Below are positions 1 to 5,779 of a DNA stretch of 7,036 bases, one piece after another; the first letter of the stretch is position 1; each line of letters begins with the position of its first letter. The notes beneath the pieces were generated by a model that saw only the letters and a program-made list of their open reading frames with translations, was not told the origin of the DNA and did not search any database. The translations under genes were made by a program, and so were the position numbers. The stretch comes from Armatimonadota bacterium (GTDB taxonomy: Bacteria; Armatimonadota; Armatimonadia; Armatimonadales; Armatimonadaceae): the NCBI GenBank assembly GCA_014381035.1, contig JACMIS010000631.1, forward strand, positions 1-7,036. The letters run 5' to 3'.

Positions 1-508
1 CACCACCGGCGGCACGAGCCATCTGAGGGTTACTCGGCAAACCACCATCAACCTGTATACTCATTCGTGATTTTGAAACGACGGGTCGCTTCAATTGCGG
101 TGGATTTCCTTCCGCGTCCAGTTTCGGGAGCGGCATGGTACGCACCAGTGTGATCGCGACCGCCCCGGCGAGAACCAGACCGGCAAGCGCGGCGAGCGGC
201 TGTTGAGAACGTAACCGATCTACCGTTCGGTCGGGCGATCCGAGATTCAGGAGCATGATCACGAACAGGAACAAGACCATGATCGCCCCGGCGTAGACCA
301 CGACTTGCACCGCCGCCAGAAAGTACGCGTTCAGGAGCAGATACAGGACCGCGACACAGAAGAGGTTCAGCACCAGAAAAAGTGCCGCCCGCACCGGATT
401 AGGGTGCAGTAGCATAGTAAGCGCGGTGGCAAGTGCGCCGAACCCGAAGGTCAGGAATAGTAGCACTTGCGGCGCGAGAAACGCCTGAATAAGTTCCAGT
501 GACGGCAT
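1..508 (-). CDS. nuoJ: NADH-quinone oxidoreductase subunit J (NuoJ), 3' end cut by window edge
   Basis: Membrane-arm subunit of complex I that helps couple electron transfer to ion translocation. Reading from an ATG at 508 the frame stays open to the window edge, giving 169 residues. The family hallmark is residues 71-82 (VYAGAIMVLFLF), the third transmembrane helix that carries the pi-bulge in known structures, preceded by NPVRAALFLV at 37-46. Hydrophobic segments are seen at about 14-33, 42-60, 64-88 and 104-122. NuoJ normally has five helices, and the fifth, following a polar stretch like the one at 125-169, must lie outside the window. An AAGGA (524-528) lies 15 bases before the ATG, which is further than ideal. 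A 169-base gap with repeats and a likely promoter separates this gene from nuoI. The identification is firm; the end of the gene is unseen. Confidence 0.94.
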   Translation of the reverse strand, partial: MPSLELIQAFLAPQVLLFLTFGFGALATALTMLLHPNPVRAALFLVLNLFCVAVLYLLLNAYFLAAVQVVVYAGAIMVLFLFVIMLLNLGSPDRTVDRLRSQQPLAALAGLVLAGAVAITLVRTMPLPKLDAEGNPPQLKRPVVSKSRMSIQVDGGLPSNPQMARAAGG

Positions 509-555
509 AACGTAACGCGAATATCCTTCGAGGCGACCCACCGCCCCAACGTCAG

Positions 556-584
556 AGTGTAATCGGTAGCACCCGGTTTGTCAA
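556..584 (-). promoter_or_regulatory. Candidate sigma70-type promoter for nuoJ
   Basis: On the minus strand a perfect -35 hexamer TTGACA (579-584) is followed after exactly 17 bases by TACACT (556-561), a 4 of 6 match to the -10 consensus. Transcription would start near 549, leaving a leader of about 40 bases before the nuoJ ATG at 508. The -35 box sits in the loop of a small GC-rich hairpin (CACCCG at 570-575 with CGGGTG at 585-590). It lies immediately downstream of the heptamer palindrome that ends nuoI. This suggests that nuoJ and later genes can be transcribed separately from the upstream part of the operon. The evidence is sequence match only, and the sigma-factor preference of this organism is unknown. 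Confidence 0.45.
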
Positions 585-594
585 CGGGTGGGTC

Positions 595-679
595 AGTGGT
601 AAGTGGTTAGTGACCAGTGATCAGTTATCCTGATCGTCCCGTTCTCCCGGAAAGCACTGTCCACTCATCACTAACCGCT
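595..679. repeat. Two opposed arrays of a degenerate 7-base repeat forming an imperfect palindrome
   Basis: On the plus strand five heptamers lie head to tail at 595-629: AGTGGTA, AGTGGTT, AGTGACC, AGTGATC, AGTTATC. On the minus strand four more lie at 652-679: AGCGGTT, AGTGATG, AGTGGAC, AGTGCTT. The arrays face each other across a 22-base centre. Positions 602-613 and 668-679 are complementary at 11 of 12 positions, so the nuoI 3' transcript could form a hairpin there. No U-tract follows, so it is not a classical terminator. The outermost minus-strand unit provides the last two bases of the nuoI TAG stop. It may be an intergenic short tandem repeat family or a MITE-like element; no target-site duplication or transposase was recognised. 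Confidence 0.75.
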
Positions 680-1157
680 AATCTACTCTCTCCCGATTCG
701 GGTCGGGGACGAGTAACATTTCCTTCGTGTAAATCAGCGCGGCACGGTTGTCTTCCGACAGTTCGTACTGGTCCTTGAGTTCGACCGCGCCGGTCGGACA
801 CGCCTCCTGGCAGAACCCGCAATAGATACAGCGGATCATGTTGATCTCGTAGCGCACCGCGTACCGCTCGCCCGGCGAATACCGCGCGGCTTCCGTGTTC
901 TCATCCGCAACCACTAAAATCGCGTTCGCGGGGCAGGCTCCGGCACAGAGCGAACAGCCGATGCACTTTTCCATCCCGTTGTCATAGCGGTTCAAAACAT
1001 GCCGCCAGCGGGCGCGAACGCCCATCGGGCGGCGGAACTCCGGGTACGATATGACCGTCTTCTGCTCGACTAATTTGCCCGTAACGGTCGCCAACCCCTT
1101 GAACGGCGCGACGACCTCTTTCGCTATCTGTTTAACATCAGCCCAAAAATCAGCCAT
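678..1157 (-). CDS. nuoI: NADH-quinone oxidoreductase subunit I (NuoI), 2x[4Fe-4S] ferredoxin-type subunit
   Basis: Peripheral-arm subunit that carries electrons from NuoG through clusters N6a and N6b towards N2 and the quinone site beside NuoH. The 159-residue protein has two ferredoxin motifs. The first has Cys65, Cys68, Cys71 and Cys75 (EKCIGCSLCAGACP); the second has Cys110, Cys113, Cys116 and Cys120 (RCIYCGFCQEACP). All eight ligands are present. An amphipathic N-terminus (residues 1-35) precedes the family-typical RARWRHVLNRYDNGMEKC region, and RYSPGERY lies between the clusters. The ATG at 1157 has an AGGTGA site 7-8 bases upstream and lies 38 bases after the nuoH stop, so it is probably co-transcribed with nuoH. 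The TAG stop overlaps the heptamer repeat at 595-679, so the last residue or two may have been set by insertion or growth of that repeat. Confidence 0.97.
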   Translation of the reverse strand: MADFWADVKQIAKEVVAPFKGLATVTGKLVEQKTVISYPEFRRPMGVRARWRHVLNRYDNGMEKCIGCSLCAGACPANAILVVADENTEAARYSPGERYAVRYEINMIRCIYCGFCQEACPTGAVELKDQYELSEDNRAALIYTKEMLLVPDPNRERVD

Positions 1158-1164
1158 AATTTTT

Positions 1165-1170
1165 TCACCT
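1165..1170 (-). promoter_or_regulatory. Ribosome binding site of nuoI
   Basis: Minus-strand AGGTGA lies 7-8 bases before the ATG at 1157 in the 38-base nuoH-nuoI spacer. It is a good match in sequence and spacing and supports the chosen start. Confidence 0.7.
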
Positions 1171-1195
1171 ATCGAGGAGGGGATATTCCCGATCC

Positions 1196-2704
1196 TTAAA
1201 TCTCCGTCGCCGGTTTTCCTCGCTCCGTCACCGTTACGGTGGATGGGCGGCGGATCGGCGTGATCTGTCGGTTCGCGTCATAAAATGCGTCGGTGATCGC
1301 GAGCGCACCGTTTCCGGGGAGCGGCGGCGCGATCTCGTCCTTGTGTCGCTCGTTGTAGCCGAGACGTACGCCGTTGATCACGAGACCGACAATGACAAGC
1401 CCCGTAACCACGGCGAGAGCGTGCCCCAGAAATTTGCCCGCCGGGAGCGACTGGAACTGCTGTTGCAATGCCATCGAAAGCGCGATCAAAAACACATTCA
1501 CCAGCGCGGTCGGGAGCAGGAATTTCCAGCCGAAGCGCATCAACATGTCGTACCGGAGGCGCGGATACGAGGCGCGAACCAGGATAAAGAACCCGATCAG
1601 GATCGCCAGTTTCGACACGAACCAGAACGGCGCGATCACGGCGTGATTGATGACGTTCACCAGTTCCGGGGCTGCCTGTGCGAACGACGCCGGGATCTGC
1701 GAGAGGAACCCGAACGGCGCGAGGTAGCCGCCGAAAAACAGCGTGACACAGATCGCGGAAACGATCAACATGTTTGCGTACTCGCCCATGAAGAACATCG
1801 CGAACTTGAACGACGAATACTCGGTGTGGAACCCCGCGACCAGTTCGGTCTCCGCTTCCGGCAGGTCGAACGGCGCACGGTTCGTTTCCGCGATCATGGA
1901 GACCATATACACGAACGCGGCGATCATGCCGAGCGGGAACAAACGCAGGAAGTTCCAATCCCAGAACCCGGACTGCGCCTGGTGTTCGAGCATCGTGTAG
2001 TGCGACCCGGCGATCTGCTTGACCACCATCACCGCCTGCCCGTTCGCAAACTCACTCCCGACGGCAGGGATGAGTCGAGCACCGTTCGGGTCGGATACAT
2101 AGCCACGCACGATGTCCTGCGTTCCGAGCGATCCGGTCATCAGCACGACGCAGATCACGGCGAGTCCCAAGCCCAGTTCGTAGGAAATCACCTGAGACGC
2201 CGCCCGCAACCCGCCCAGAAGCGAATATTTGTTGTTCGACGACCAGCCCGCCAGAATCACGCCGTACACTTCGATAGACGCCACGGCAAGTAAAAACAGG
2301 ATTCCGATGTTCAAGCCCGGCGCGACTGAGCCCCAATCGTTCGAGGCGTTCCACGGGAGCACTGTCACCGACATGATCACCGGCACGAGCGCGACAATCG
2401 GCGCGATATAGTACAGCGTTTTGTCGACGTTGGTCGGCGTGATGTCCTCTTTCAGCATCAACTTCAGGGCGTCGGCGAACGGTTGTAGCAAACCGAACGG
2501 TCCCACGCGGTTCGGTCCGAGTCGTCCTTGCGCGAGTGCCAGCAGTCGCCGTTCCGCCCAGACCAAGACCGGCACCGTGCCGAGCGCACCCAGCACGCCG
2601 ATGACCAGGCGCAGAACCGAGCGCACGACTTCCGCCCAGACCGGTATCTGATTTCCGGGTAGGACGAAAAGATCCCGCCAAATATCGCTGTTTACAAAAT
2701 CCAT
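1196..2704 (-). CDS. nuoH: NADH-quinone oxidoreductase subunit H (NuoH), quinone-site membrane subunit
   Basis: Membrane subunit that forms the quinone chamber with NuoB, NuoD and NuoI and links redox chemistry to the proton-pumping arm. The 502-residue product has about nine hydrophobic segments (roughly 25-48, 100-118, 132-152, 172-190, 255-272, 310-332, 356-376, 393-412 and 427-447). Family signatures are VWAERR (48-53), GRLGPNRVGPFGLLQP (60-75), ETNRAPFDLPEAE (273-285) and EYSSFKFAMFFMGEYAN (295-311). It is longer than the common size of about 320-430 residues because of a loop insertion at about 200-245 and a polar tail after residue 450. The start is the ATG at 2704. A GTG at 2755 also extends the frame by 17 residues, but it falls inside the palindromic repeat and adds a non-homologous-looking peptide. 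No clear Shine-Dalgarno sequence precedes either start. Confidence 0.95.
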   Translation of the reverse strand: MDFVNSDIWRDLFVLPGNQIPVWAEVVRSVLRLVIGVLGALGTVPVLVWAERRLLALAQGRLGPNRVGPFGLLQPFADALKLMLKEDITPTNVDKTLYYIAPIVALVPVIMSVTVLPWNASNDWGSVAPGLNIGILFLLAVASIEVYGVILAGWSSNNKYSLLGGLRAASQVISYELGLGLAVICVVLMTGSLGTQDIVRGYVSDPNGARLIPAVGSEFANGQAVMVVKQIAGSHYTMLEHQAQSGFWDWNFLRLFPLGMIAAFVYMVSMIAETNRAPFDLPEAETELVAGFHTEYSSFKFAMFFMGEYANMLIVSAICVTLFFGGYLAPFGFLSQIPASFAQAAPELVNVINHAVIAPFWFVSKLAILIGFFILVRASYPRLRYDMLMRFGWKFLLPTALVNVFLIALSMALQQQFQSLPAGKFLGHALAVVTGLVIVGLVINGVRLGYNERHKDEIAPPLPGNGALAITDAFYDANRQITPIRRPSTVTVTERGKPATEI

Positions 2705-2717
2705 ACTTTTATTGTTT

Positions 2718-2854
2718 GTTTCAGCCACAAAGGGCGCAAAGGCTGAGAAGAACACAAAGGTTTTTTAAATTTTTGCCCCGCTCGTTAGGCGGGAGACGGC
2801 ACTCGTTCGACAAGCCCAACCCTTAAAAACCTTTGTGTACTTTGTGGCTGAAAC
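2718..2854. repeat. Inverted repeat built from a degenerate 9-base unit in the nuoG-nuoH gap
   Basis: A perfect 15-base inverted repeat (2718-2732 with 2840-2854) encloses a second perfect 14-base pair of arms (2752-2765 with 2825-2838). A 5-base stem, CCCGC/GCGGG (2777-2781 with 2789-2793), sits near the centre. The left arm carries units with a 9-base period starting at 2726, 2735, 2744 and 2753: CACAAAGG, CGCAAAGG, the diverged TGAGAAGA, then CACAAAGG. The right arm carries two units on the opposite strand (2839-2846 and 2830-2837). The gap contains no convincing gene or promoter. In RNA it would form a long branched hairpin between nuoG and nuoH, possibly a processing or stability element. 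It may instead be a miniature mobile or intergenic repeat; this is not resolved. Confidence 0.75.
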
Positions 2855-2863
2855 CAAATCCGT

Positions 2864-5149
2864 CTACTTCGGTAGGGTGCGGGCGTATTCGCGGTAGATG
2901 TCGCGCGCGCTGAAATACGGGACCGGCGTCCCGAGCCGCGCCATCAGGTCCACCAGGATGCGCCAGTCGGGGCGCGAATCGCCCTTCGGTCGCAGGGCTT
3001 CCCGGATCTTTTGCTCACGCCCCTCGATATTCACCAGCGTCCCGTCCTTCTCCGCGAACGAACACGCCGGGAGGACGATGTCCGCCCGCTTCGCCGTTTC
3101 CGTCAGGAACATATCCGAGACTACCACAAACGACGCCGAATCCAATGCACGCGTGGCAAGATCGGTATCCACAAATTTCGTCGCCGGGTCGCTGCCCATG
3201 ATATAGAGCATTTTTACCGCGCCCGATTCTGCTTCCGTAAGGAATCCGTTCATCGTGCGTCCGGCGCGTTCCGGAAGCGTCGCGTTCCAGGAACCGCCGA
3301 ACCGTTCGCGTGATGCCGCGTCGCTCACCGGGAAACCGCCCTGTAGCTGATCGGGCAACGCGCCCGCCTTCGCCGCGCCCCAGGAGTTCGCGTCGGGCAG
3401 TAATACGTTGAGTTTCGCGCCGGTTTCGCGGCACAAGGCAATCGCCCGTTCGAGTTGCGCCTCGGGCACGTTGTGCGCGACAAGCAAAACCGCCTTGTCG
3501 CCGCCTGCTCGGAGCGCGGACTCGATGTCGCCATCCACGGTCTGTGCCTTGAGCCATTTCGCGCTGTTTTTGCTCACCGCTTTGTTGACGCGCAAAAAGA
3601 CGATGGGCTGGTCGAAGTCGAGACTCTCAAACCCGACCGACGCGATAGTGGCGAAGTTTTCGATGTCGGCGATCCCGGTCTGCATCGGAATCAGCGGCGT
3701 CGGCGACAAGCGATAGTCAATGTTGTTCGTCCCGATCTGCGCCCGCATCAAGCGCGACAGGAGATAGTTCTCTTCCAGCGTCGCCGTCGCCGAACCGATA
3801 GCCGCGATGGCGTCCGGTCCGAACTCCGTCTTGACGCCACGAATCTTGTCGGCGACGATGCGCAGGGCTTCGTCCCACGTGATTTCCTCGAAGCCATCGT
3901 CGGTCTTGATCAGCGGTTTCGTCAGGCGGTTCGGATCGTTGACATAATACTGCCCGAACTTGCCCCGGTCGCACGTCCACTCCTCGTTGATGTCCTCGTT
4001 CGTACGCCCGTTCACGCGCACCAATTCGCCGAGACGGGTCTGTACCGCGACGTTGCAACCGTTCCCGCACGCCGCGCAGACCGAGTCCGTGGACTTGATT
4101 TCCCACGGACGCCCCGCGAACCGATACGAGCGCGAAGTCAACGCCCCGACCGGGCAGATCTCAATCGTGTTACCGGAAAAATTCGACGTGAACTCCTGCC
4201 CGTAGAACGTCCCGATCTCGGTGTTCGCGCCCCGGTTGATCAGCGACAGTTGCCCGTCGCCCGCGATCTCCTCCGTGAAGCGCGTACAGCGCATACACTG
4301 GATACAACGTTCCCGGTCCAGAATCACATAGTCTGACAAGGGCAACGCCTTGATATAGTGTCGCTTTTCCTCGATGAAGCGCGAGACCGGCGGACCGTAG
4401 GTGATCGTCATGTTCTGGAGCGGGCATTCGCCGCCCCGGTCACAGACCGGGCAGTCTAAGGGGTGGTTCGCCAGAAGAAACTCTAAAATACCGTTCTGCG
4501 CTTTTTTCACGTCCGGCGTTTGCGTCTGGATGACGATATTATCCTGCGCGATGGGAATCGTACACGACGCCAGGTTCGCCGCCCGCCGCGCCCCGAACTG
4601 TTCGAGTTCGATGGACACGATACACATCCGGCACGCCCCGACCGACGTCAGGCGCGGGTGGTAGCAGAAATACGGCACGTCGGCACCGGCGCGGAAGCAC
4701 GCCTCTATCGCCAGCGTCCCCTTCGGAACCTGCACCGCGACGCCATCCACAGTCACGTTGAACATTTCGACGCCCGCCGCCGCCGCCTGCGCGTGTTGCG
4801 TCTCGACCGTTTTGGCGTCCTGCTTTTCGAGCGGGGCTTTGTCGCGGGGCGCGTTCGTGCCCGTGCTCGCCGCCGCGCCCGCGTCGCCGGTGTTTACCGC
4901 GCCGCCCCCGGCTTGCGTCGAGGACGCCGCCGGTTTCGCGGATTCGGTACCGGCTTCTTTCGCCGCCTTTTCCAGAGTCGCCGCGCCGCCGGGCGTGTTG
5001 GCAGGATCGGCGTTCCCCGAACGTGCCGAGTTCTCGCCAATCGTCATTTGCGCCGCCGCCCCGGTTTCGGGGGCGTTCGCAGGCTCGACCGGGTTGGTCT
5101 GCGCCCCGCGAATCTCGCCGTTGTCTGTTTTTTTGATTTCTTCTGCCAC
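2864..5149 (-). CDS. nuoG: NADH-quinone oxidoreductase subunit G (NuoG) with low-complexity N-terminal extension
   Basis: Large iron-sulfur subunit of the peripheral arm, relaying electrons from NuoF to NuoI. The predicted protein has 761 residues. Residues 1-128 are a disordered-looking Ala/Gly/Thr/Pro/Glu-rich stretch. From 129 (MFNVTVDG) comes the [2Fe-2S] domain with Cys162, Cys173, Cys176 and Cys196 (N1b). His229, Cys233, Cys236 and Cys242 bind N5. Cys282, Cys285, Cys288 and Cys332 bind N4. Cys358, Cys361, Cys365 and Cys393 match the extra N7 cluster. A molybdopterin-oxidoreductase-like domain follows to the end (IMGSDPATKF at 650-659, RADIVLPACSFAEKDGT at 688-704). The start is a GTG at 5149, 15 bases after the stop of the upstream small gene, with no clear Shine-Dalgarno. 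An ATG at 4765 would give a normal-length 633-residue NuoG but leave about 400 bases unassigned. The core identification is certain; the start is not. Confidence 0.96.
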   Translation of the reverse strand: MAEEIKKTDNGEIRGAQTNPVEPANAPETGAAAQMTIGENSARSGNADPANTPGGAATLEKAAKEAGTESAKPAASSTQAGGGAVNTGDAGAAASTGTNAPRDKAPLEKQDAKTVETQHAQAAAAGVEMFNVTVDGVAVQVPKGTLAIEACFRAGADVPYFCYHPRLTSVGACRMCIVSIELEQFGARRAANLASCTIPIAQDNIVIQTQTPDVKKAQNGILEFLLANHPLDCPVCDRGGECPLQNMTITYGPPVSRFIEEKRHYIKALPLSDYVILDRERCIQCMRCTRFTEEIAGDGQLSLINRGANTEIGTFYGQEFTSNFSGNTIEICPVGALTSRSYRFAGRPWEIKSTDSVCAACGNGCNVAVQTRLGELVRVNGRTNEDINEEWTCDRGKFGQYYVNDPNRLTKPLIKTDDGFEEITWDEALRIVADKIRGVKTEFGPDAIAAIGSATATLEENYLLSRLMRAQIGTNNIDYRLSPTPLIPMQTGIADIENFATIASVGFESLDFDQPIVFLRVNKAVSKNSAKWLKAQTVDGDIESALRAGGDKAVLLVAHNVPEAQLERAIALCRETGAKLNVLLPDANSWGAAKAGALPDQLQGGFPVSDAASRERFGGSWNATLPERAGRTMNGFLTEAESGAVKMLYIMGSDPATKFVDTDLATRALDSASFVVVSDMFLTETAKRADIVLPACSFAEKDGTLVNIEGREQKIREALRPKGDSRPDWRILVDLMARLGTPVPYFSARDIYREYARTLPK

Positions 5150-5164
5150 GGTTCTGGTTAATTT

Positions 5165-5500
5165 CTATTCGCTACTGGCACCGGAGATTTGCCCGGTCGC
5201 CGTGTTTGTGGTCACGCTCGGCAGTGCCGTGCCTAATCGTGACAAGGCAAGTTCCAAGCGGAGTGTGAGGACTTGCGCTTCGCTGTTCGCCCGCGCTTCC
5301 ATCATCTGACGCCATGCTTCCGCCTTCTCGCGTTCTGACCGTTGCCGCTCTTGCTCGGTCAATTGTGCGACGGCGAGAAGACCTACCTTATCCGACCGTT
5401 TTTGCAAATCAGCCTGGATTTCGGCAACGTCCTTTTGTAAACGGTCAATGTCCTGTGTGATGGACAGAACTTTGTTCGCTTTGTCCCAAAACCATTCCAT
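5165..5500 (-). CDS. Small coiled-coil protein of unknown function, second gene of the nuoF-nuoG insert
   Basis: A 111-residue protein that I do not recognise. The N-terminus is aromatic (MEWFWDKANK) and runs into a clean heptad pattern with hydrophobic residues at 11, 14, 18, 21, 25, 28 and 32 (alternating 3-4 spacing). A second, highly charged helix spans about 46-90 (rich in Glu, Arg and Gln). A Ser/Thr/Gly tail (95-111) ends the protein. No signal peptide, membrane helix or metal-binding motif is visible. Its ATG overlaps the upstream gene's stop by one base (TAATG at 5498-5502), the mark of translational coupling, so the two proteins are probably made together and may pair through their coiled coils. 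GC (about 54% in a hand count of most of the gene) is below the neighbouring nuo genes. It could be an accessory or assembly factor of complex I, or a passenger pair; nothing in the sequence decides. Confidence 0.75.
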   Translation of the reverse strand: MEWFWDKANKVLSITQDIDRLQKDVAEIQADLQKRSDKVGLLAVAQLTEQERQRSEREKAEAWRQMMEARANSEAQVLTLRLELALSRLGTALPSVTTNTATGQISGASSE

Positions 5501-5745
5501 TATTTCGTCACCGTAAGATGCGCCAACACCGAATCAATCTGAACAAAGTTGGCTTTCGTTGCTTCAGCCAACACTCGGGCGCGTTCCCGATTTGTCGCAA
5601 TGGATTCGCGAACGCGGTCAATCTCCGCGAATGTTGCATCGATTCGCGCCCGAACATCTTTAGCGTCTTTGGTTGGCTCTAAAAACGTTTGCAACATTTG
5701 TTCAATGTGTTCTATTCGTTCGTCGGTAGTTACCATTGTCGCCAT
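5500..5745 (-). CDS. Small coiled-coil protein of unknown function, first gene of the nuoF-nuoG insert
   Basis: An 81-residue protein that I do not recognise. It appears wholly helical: a short amphipathic helix with Ile11, Ile14, Leu18 and Phe21, a break at EPTK (23-26), then a longer helix from about 28 to 78 with Ile35, Ile42 and Ile49 in register. There are no cysteines, no membrane segment and no signal peptide. The ATG at 5745 is preferred because a GTGAGG Shine-Dalgarno lies 8 bases upstream; a TTG at 5766 could add seven residues but has no such site. The gene starts 34 bases after the nuoF stop and its TAA overlaps the ATG of the next gene. Its base composition (about 49% GC by hand) is well below that of nuoF and nuoG, which suggests a separate origin. 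Function unknown. Confidence 0.75.
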   Translation of the reverse strand: MATMVTTDERIEHIEQMLQTFLEPTKDAKDVRARIDATFAEIDRVRESIATNRERARVLAEATKANFVQIDSVLAHLTVTK

Positions 5746-5753
5746 AACTGTTA

Positions 5754-5759
5754 CCTCAC
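5754..5759 (-). promoter_or_regulatory. Ribosome binding site of the first small coiled-coil gene
   Basis: Minus-strand GTGAGG lies 8 bases before the ATG at 5745. It is the clearest Shine-Dalgarno in the right half of the window. It decides the start in favour of ATG over the upstream TTG at 5766 and argues that this small frame is really translated. Confidence 0.7.
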
Positions 5760-5779
5760 TTGACAATCACGTTTGGCAG

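Noticed and set aside
595..679. Rho-independent terminator after nuoI
   Set aside because: The stem is long and AT-containing with no following U-tract on the transcribed strand, and its repeat structure explains the complementarity.
2705..2755. Upstream GTG start giving a 519-residue NuoH
   Set aside because: The extra 17 residues come from the inverted repeat, have no Shine-Dalgarno and do not resemble a NuoH N-terminus; the ATG at 2704 is preferred.
2718..2854. CRISPR array
   Set aside because: The units are 9 bases, degenerate, without unique spacers, and arranged as an inverted pair.
3455..4336. Long plus-strand open frames opposite nuoG and nuoH (also 1343-2293 and 4520-5161)
   Set aside because: Their products are Arg/His-rich with no family signature and lie antisense to strongly conserved complex I genes. 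They are what GC-rich DNA gives by chance.
5128..5134. Run of seven A on the coding strand at codons 6-8 of nuoG as a slippage or phase-variation site
   Set aside because: It encodes a plain Lys-Lys, there is no downstream stimulator evident and no alternative frame worth reaching; one short homopolymer is weak evidence.
5746..5766. TTG start for the first small coiled-coil gene
   Set aside because: It lacks a ribosome site, whereas the ATG at 5745 has GTGAGG at good spacing.
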